Part shown: positions 60,262 through 64,000 of the stretch, piece by piece
Position numbering within the stretch: position 1 is the stretch's first letter
Layout of the letters: each line of letters opens with the position of its first letter
From: Putridiphycobacter sp965230195
GTDB lineage: Bacteria > Bacteroidota > Bacteroidia > Flavobacteriales_D > Crocinitomicaceae
Assembly: GCA_965230195.1 (NCBI GenBank)
Contig: OZ245997.1
Span: forward strand, 3,162,001 to 3,226,000
Length of the DNA stretch: 64,000 bases
Reading direction: 5' to 3'
Notes under the pieces: model-generated
Database searches by the model: none
Told to the model about the DNA's origin: nothing
The model's input: only the letters and a program-made list of their open reading frames with translations
Program-made: the position numbers and the translations under genes

Positions 60262-60855
60262 CTATTTATTGAATTTGTAAACGCAAAATAATCCAAATCC
60301 ACTTCTTAATCGCAGACCCGAAGAAATCGTTTCTATGTTCTCAAAATTGGCTTGATTTGATTTGACATTTGAATAGTTGATGTTAAAAAGTGGGATAAGT
60401 TCAGCACCAATAGAAAAATTTTTAGCTATAAGATACTGCCCGCCTAAAATATAACCCAGTCCCAATTGAAGGCTAAGTACATCACGGTTTGTTGGTTGAG
60501 GAAGAATTCCGGAATCTTCAAGATAGTTATAAGATGCACCTATACTTGGAGTAAAACCATGCAAAAGCTCAAATTTATTTGATAGCTTGACTCTTTTTTC
60601 AAATCCAACGCTAAAGGAGACATTTGAACTGAATCTGTTTGAGGTGCTCAAACTCAATATATTTGAATAATTAGCTGCCAACCCCAGCCCAAATCTTAGG
60701 TACCTGTTTGGTTTCCTTTCATGTTTATACAAAATGGTATAATGATCAAGATTTGGCGTTTTTAAACCAATTTCTCTGTTTTTTGTTTGTGAGAATGCGG
60801 TCATTTGACCAATACTTCCGGATAGAAGTAATGATAGTAGAATAAGCTTTTTCAT
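60262..60855 (-). CDS. Exported outer-membrane beta-barrel-like protein of unknown function
   Basis: The 197-residue protein has a signal peptide (about 1-23, 'LSLLLSGSIGQMTAFSQ'). Alternating amphipathic strands follow ('RYLRFGLGLAANYSNIL', 'SSNVSFSVGFEKRV', 'LSLQLGLGYILGGQYLI'), ending 'LRSGFGLFCVYKFNK'. The strand pattern and terminal aromatic residues fit a small eight-stranded OmpW/OmpA-like barrel. No specific family is recognised. It converges on plsC and appears monocistronic. Confidence 0.75.
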   Translation of the reverse strand: MKKLILLSLLLSGSIGQMTAFSQTKNREIGLKTPNLDHYTILYKHERKPNRYLRFGLGLAANYSNILSLSTSNRFSSNVSFSVGFEKRVKLSNKFELLHGFTPSIGASYNYLEDSGILPQPTNRDVLSLQLGLGYILGGQYLIAKNFSIGAELIPLFNINYSNVKSNQANFENIETISSGLRLRSGFGLFCVYKFNK

Positions 60856-60962
60856 AATTTTAAGATGTTAAATACAAACTCAACCGAAACAATAATTGAG
60901 CCATAAATCTTAATTTATGAACGTGTTATGTTTTTATAAAATTGAAGTTGGGAAAATCAGAT

Positions 60963-61427
60963 CTATTCCGCACTGATACGGTGAACATCATTATTGTTCA
61001 TCTCAATTTGATCCTTAATATGTTCAATTTGTTTAGCAATTAAAGCCATATCCTGATGACCATTTACAACCAGCCATTTGATAGAGTTTTCTTCACCATC
61101 CCCGGCTAATGCCATATGCATTAGTACATCAAATTTGTGGGCTTCGAGCCACTTAATTGCATGGATATTACCTTCAACACCATTTATCATTGCCAATAAA
61201 TGACCATATCCGTTTAGCATCAGCCAGTCTCTGGCATCATCTTTCAGGTGTAAAGCATAAACAAATATGCCGAGCGCTTTGTATTCACTCTTCATTAAAA
61301 TTTCCTGACACTCTTTATTACCAACAATAGCTTCCGACCATACACTAATTACTTTAGCCGGAAAGTTAAGCGGTTGCAGTTTAATTGTGCCTTCAAACTC
61401 AGTTCTTTTCTTCTTCTTATTAAACAT
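60963..61427 (-). CDS. Small helical-repeat protein of unknown function
   Basis: The 154-residue cytoplasmic protein has a basic start ('MFNKKKKR'). From about residue 60 there are three to four ~28-residue helical repeats: 'DDARDWLMLNGYGHLLAMIN', 'NIHAIKWLEAHKFDVLMHMA' and 'ENSIKWLVVNGHQDMALIAK'. The repeats resemble degenerate ankyrin units of the 'A..WL..NG...L' kind and would make a protein-binding surface. It starts one base after the stop of the SpmA/SpmB-like gene and is surely cotranscribed. The function is unknown; it may act together with that membrane protein. Confidence 0.75.
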   Translation of the reverse strand: MFNKKKKRTEFEGTIKLQPLNFPAKVISVWSEAIVGNKECQEILMKSEYKALGIFVYALHLKDDARDWLMLNGYGHLLAMINGVEGNIHAIKWLEAHKFDVLMHMALAGDGEENSIKWLVVNGHQDMALIAKQIEHIKDQIEMNNNDVHRISAE

Positions 61428-61428
61428 A

Positions 61429-63003
61429 CTAAAGGTTTCCTAAATATTCAATTGATTCTACTTTACCCTTTGCTATTACTAATTTAATGGCCTTTTTGTC
61501 AAAAGTATCGGTTTTTAACTTAATAAAACCATAATTAATGTGTTTTTCGAGTGAACTTTGCCTTACCTTAACACTTTCCACCTTTCCTGTATTCTCTTTA
61601 AAGAAGTTATTGATCACTGCCTGAGCAGATCTCGAGGCGGTGTCTAAAGCCTGGTCATAGAGGTAACAATTTTCCGAAAGACTTTCATTGAGTTTTTCCC
61701 AGTTGTTATTTTCCCAATGCTCAGCAAAGTCTTCTGTGAATTCTTCAGGTGTAATATGATTATCAGTCAAACTTCCACCAAAAAAGAAGTAGGAAATGAT
61801 AATAGCGGTAACAATTCCGGCGAAATCAGCAATTAATCCGGCCTTAATAGCGTATCTGGTCTTTTTTATTCCTACTGAACCAAAGTATACTGCAACAATG
61901 TAAAATGTAGTATCTGTTGCACCCTGAAATGTAGCACTTAGTCTTGAAATAAAACTGTCCACACCATGTGCTTCAAAGGCATCCAGCATCATTCCCCTGG
62001 CACCAGTGCCGCTTAAAGGTTTCATAAATGCAGTTGGCAGAGCTTCAACAAATTCTGTATTACTGGTAAACAAGGCTACAATATAACCAATGCCATCTGT
62101 TAGGTAATCCAGGGCTCCGGATGCTCTGAAAACACCAATTGAAACCAGTATAGCCACCAGATAAGGAATAATCTTTATTGCAATTTCAAATCCACCTTTT
62201 GCGCCTTCAATAAAAGATTCGTAAACATTTACCCTTTTAATTAAAGCAATTAGAATAAATGCCGAAATCAAACCATATAATATGATGCTGCTAAATAATG
62301 CCGATTGTGTGGCAAGAGCAGCTTCATCAAGACTTCTGAAATATAAAATCAGGCCGACCATTAGCAATGTCATTCCTCCTAAGTAGGCCAATGTTATCTT
62401 GTTAAACAAGTTGATTTTTTGATAAATGGCTACCGTGATTAAACCTATCAATGAAGCAAAAAACGTTGAAATGAGGATTGGAATAAAAATATCTGCCGGA
62501 TTTTCTGCTCCAAAAATATTTCGGTAGTTCATAACAGCAACCGGAATTAATGTTAAACCGGAGGTATTTAACACTAAAAACATGATTTGGGAATTACTGG
62601 CTTTATCCTTTTCAGGGTTGACCGATTGCATTTCCTTCATGGCTTTTAACCCCATTGGTGTTGCAGCATTATCTAATCCCAGCATATTAGCTGAAAAATT
62701 CATTAACATTGACCCCCTGGCAGGGTGATCTTCAGGTAAATCCGGAAATAGTTTATTAAAAAACGGACCAACCAATCTGGCCAAAATACGGATGACACCA
62801 CCGTCTTCGCCAATCTTCATAATACCAAGCCACAAGCAAAGTACTCCTGTCAGACCAATGGCAATATCAAACGAAACTTCAGCCATATTAAATGTACTGT
62901 CTACAATAGCTGAAAATACTTGGGTGTCGCCGTTAAAGGTTTTTATTAATGCTACCACAAGGGCAATTAAGAAAAAGGCAATCCAGATATAATTTAATAC
63001 CAC
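61429..63003 (-). CDS. SpmA-SpmB-like fused membrane protein (nucleoside-recognition/Gate domains) with C-terminal NTF2-like tail
   Basis: The 524-residue protein uses a GTG start; no closer ATG precedes the first helix. The N-terminal half is SpmA-like ('VLCLWLGIMKIGEDGG', 'NMLGLDNAATPMGLKAMKEM'). The second is SpmB-like ('GAKGGFEIAIKIIPYLVAIL', 'KPLSGTGARGMMLDAFEAHG', 'SRLSATFQGATDTTFYI'). Together they give about 10 membrane helices with two Gate domains. In spore formers SpmA and SpmB are separate; fusions occur in non-sporulating bacteria with unknown function. The last ~105 residues ('ITPEEFTEDFAEHWENNNWE' onward) look like a soluble NTF2-like domain, an unusual addition. Confidence 0.88.
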   Translation of the reverse strand: MVLNYIWIAFFLIALVVALIKTFNGDTQVFSAIVDSTFNMAEVSFDIAIGLTGVLCLWLGIMKIGEDGGVIRILARLVGPFFNKLFPDLPEDHPARGSMLMNFSANMLGLDNAATPMGLKAMKEMQSVNPEKDKASNSQIMFLVLNTSGLTLIPVAVMNYRNIFGAENPADIFIPILISTFFASLIGLITVAIYQKINLFNKITLAYLGGMTLLMVGLILYFRSLDEAALATQSALFSSIILYGLISAFILIALIKRVNVYESFIEGAKGGFEIAIKIIPYLVAILVSIGVFRASGALDYLTDGIGYIVALFTSNTEFVEALPTAFMKPLSGTGARGMMLDAFEAHGVDSFISRLSATFQGATDTTFYIVAVYFGSVGIKKTRYAIKAGLIADFAGIVTAIIISYFFFGGSLTDNHITPEEFTEDFAEHWENNNWEKLNESLSENCYLYDQALDTASRSAQAVINNFFKENTGKVESVKVRQSSLEKHINYGFIKLKTDTFDKKAIKLVIAKGKVESIEYLGNL

Positions 63004-63147
63004 AAGTCAAATTTTGATCTAAGATAAAACTAATTTAAATATCTAAACAATGAAGGGCGGATAGTATTCACCATTCTAATGTTGATGTCGTTTAATAGAG
63101 TATAAAACGTTTTTAAATCTTTTTTTGGAAGCCTGATCAGGATTAAT

Positions 63148-63981
63148 TTATTTTATGCATTCAAAATATACCATAGGGATTGAGAGTTTTAGCTCACCAT
63201 TTATTTTGGCAAACTGATTAAGGTTGTACTCCAGTTTATCAAAAAACAGATTTTGGTGTTTTTTAGAGAACATATTTCGCCACGAATCAATAAAAGCGAT
63301 ATTGGTAAAGGCGTGATTAAGAAATGCTGTACCATTTAAAAATCGAATATGGTGGGTGGATTCAATTTGTTTTGAAATGGTAAGTCCGCAATTTAAAATC
63401 AACTCTCTTTTTGAATCCAAAGTGCCACGACTCATAATATGTTGATCAATTTGTGGGAGGTATTCTGTCAATTCCAGTTCTTTCAAGGTAGTTTTATAAA
63501 CTTTATAAAATTCTTTAAACGTACCGGTAAGGTTTGAGGTAATACATAAAGAACCATTGGTTTTGAGTACACGGTAACACTCAGACAATGCACTGACAGG
63601 GTCATCAAAATTATTTACCCCCAGATTTGAAGTGATTAAATCAAAATAATTGTCCTGAAAAGGTATATTGGAAGCACTGGTATTGATCAGTTTGATATTT
63701 TTTATGCCCAGGGAATCGATTTTAGATTGTGATCTCTTAATGGCCTCTTCCCAAATATCAATTCCCGTGGCCTGACAGTTTTCACCAAGCTTTTGTGCAA
63801 TGTCAATTAATGGAAACCCTGTACCAAAGCCAATGTCAAGATAATGCTCATACTCCCCAATGGGAAAATGTTCTAATAATAACAGACCAAAAGGAGCAGA
63901 CCATAATGGCAATTCATCATAAGCCTGGACAATATCCTTTTCCTGCCAGTCTAATACTTTGGTTAAATAATTTTTTGACAT
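63148..63981 (-). CDS. Class I SAM-dependent methyltransferase
   Basis: The 277-residue cytoplasmic enzyme has the Methyltransf_11-type Rossmann core. Motif I is 'YLDIGFGTGFPLIDIAQKLG' (about 48-67) and the acidic ribose-binding loop is 'GIDIWEEAIKRSQ'. Next come 'IPFQDNYFDLITSNLGVNNF' and motif post-II 'ECYRVLKTNGSLCIT'. The C-terminal ~110 residues are specific to this protein and probably bind the substrate, which cannot be named. It is not clearly linked to its neighbour; the 144 bp on the 3' side contain nothing notable beyond a short CCTGATCAGG palindrome (63132-63141). Confidence 0.9.
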   Translation of the reverse strand: MSKNYLTKVLDWQEKDIVQAYDELPLWSAPFGLLLLEHFPIGEYEHYLDIGFGTGFPLIDIAQKLGENCQATGIDIWEEAIKRSQSKIDSLGIKNIKLINTSASNIPFQDNYFDLITSNLGVNNFDDPVSALSECYRVLKTNGSLCITSNLTGTFKEFYKVYKTTLKELELTEYLPQIDQHIMSRGTLDSKRELILNCGLTISKQIESTHHIRFLNGTAFLNHAFTNIAFIDSWRNMFSKKHQNLFFDKLEYNLNQFAKINGELKLSIPMVYFECIK

Positions 63982-64000
63982 AGATAGATGATTTATGAGA

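Overview
The window looks like a chromosomal segment of an AT-rich member of the Bacteroidota, probably Flavobacteriales. At least eleven gene products carry type IX secretion (T9SS) C-terminal signals: type A 'YPNP' domains and type B gliding-motility-like CHU_C domains. There is a TonB-dependent receptor operon with DUF5689 lipoproteins, a LytS/LytTR two-component pair, and promoters of the Bacteroidota TAnnTTTG (-7) type. Ordinary housekeeping genes (mdh, two pyruvate dehydrogenase genes, rpmH, cca-type nucleotidyltransferase, Sua5/YrdC, priA, plsC) are interspersed. I saw no rRNA, tRNA, CRISPR array, transposase or phage gene.

Layout. 1-5.8 kb: the end of a caspase-like protein, three T9SS cargo proteins, an AraC regulator and a T9SS trypsin-like protease. 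6-9 kb: LytS-type kinase and LytTR regulator, then a DUF2130 coiled-coil protein. 9-14.8 kb: a PNGase F-like protein interrupted by a LamG domain, and a fibronectin-like CHU_C protein. 14.8-20.1 kb: an unusual Hsp70 with a miniature GrpE-like partner, divergent from two paralogous membrane-anchored proteins; this is the best candidate for an undescribed system. 20.1-22.4 kb: a TfoX-like protein, then an ECF sigma factor whose putative membrane partner ends in a PKD plus T9SS type B domain. 22.5-29.8 kb: mdh, a small membrane/periplasmic pair with a LuxR regulator, pdhC/pdhA and rpmH. 30-36 kb: ABC exporter, DUF4349 protein, tRNA maturation and modification genes. 36-41.8 kb: T9SS protein, RND/MMPL transporter, prohibitin-like SPFH protein and a secreted coiled-coil/lipoprotein pair.

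41.8-51.7 kb looks like one functional block for extracellular nucleic acid or phosphate-ester use. A TonB receptor, two DUF5689 lipoproteins and a T9SS OB-fold-like protein lie on the minus strand. Divergent from them are an endonuclease/exonuclease/phosphatase-family enzyme and a 5'-nucleotidase split into two genes in reversed domain order. 51.8-56.2 kb encodes a 1455-residue surface protein with fourteen tandem repeats. 56.5-64 kb has a rhodanese lipoprotein, priA, plsC, an outer-membrane-like protein, an SpmA-SpmB-like fusion with a helical-repeat partner, and a methyltransferase.

Five intergenic regions (near 31.8, 32.7, 33.8-34.3, 40.6 and 56.2-56.5 kb) share a dispersed, non-coding repeat family. 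In all five it lies in the same orientation just past the stop codon of the adjacent gene, including one copy on the opposite strand.
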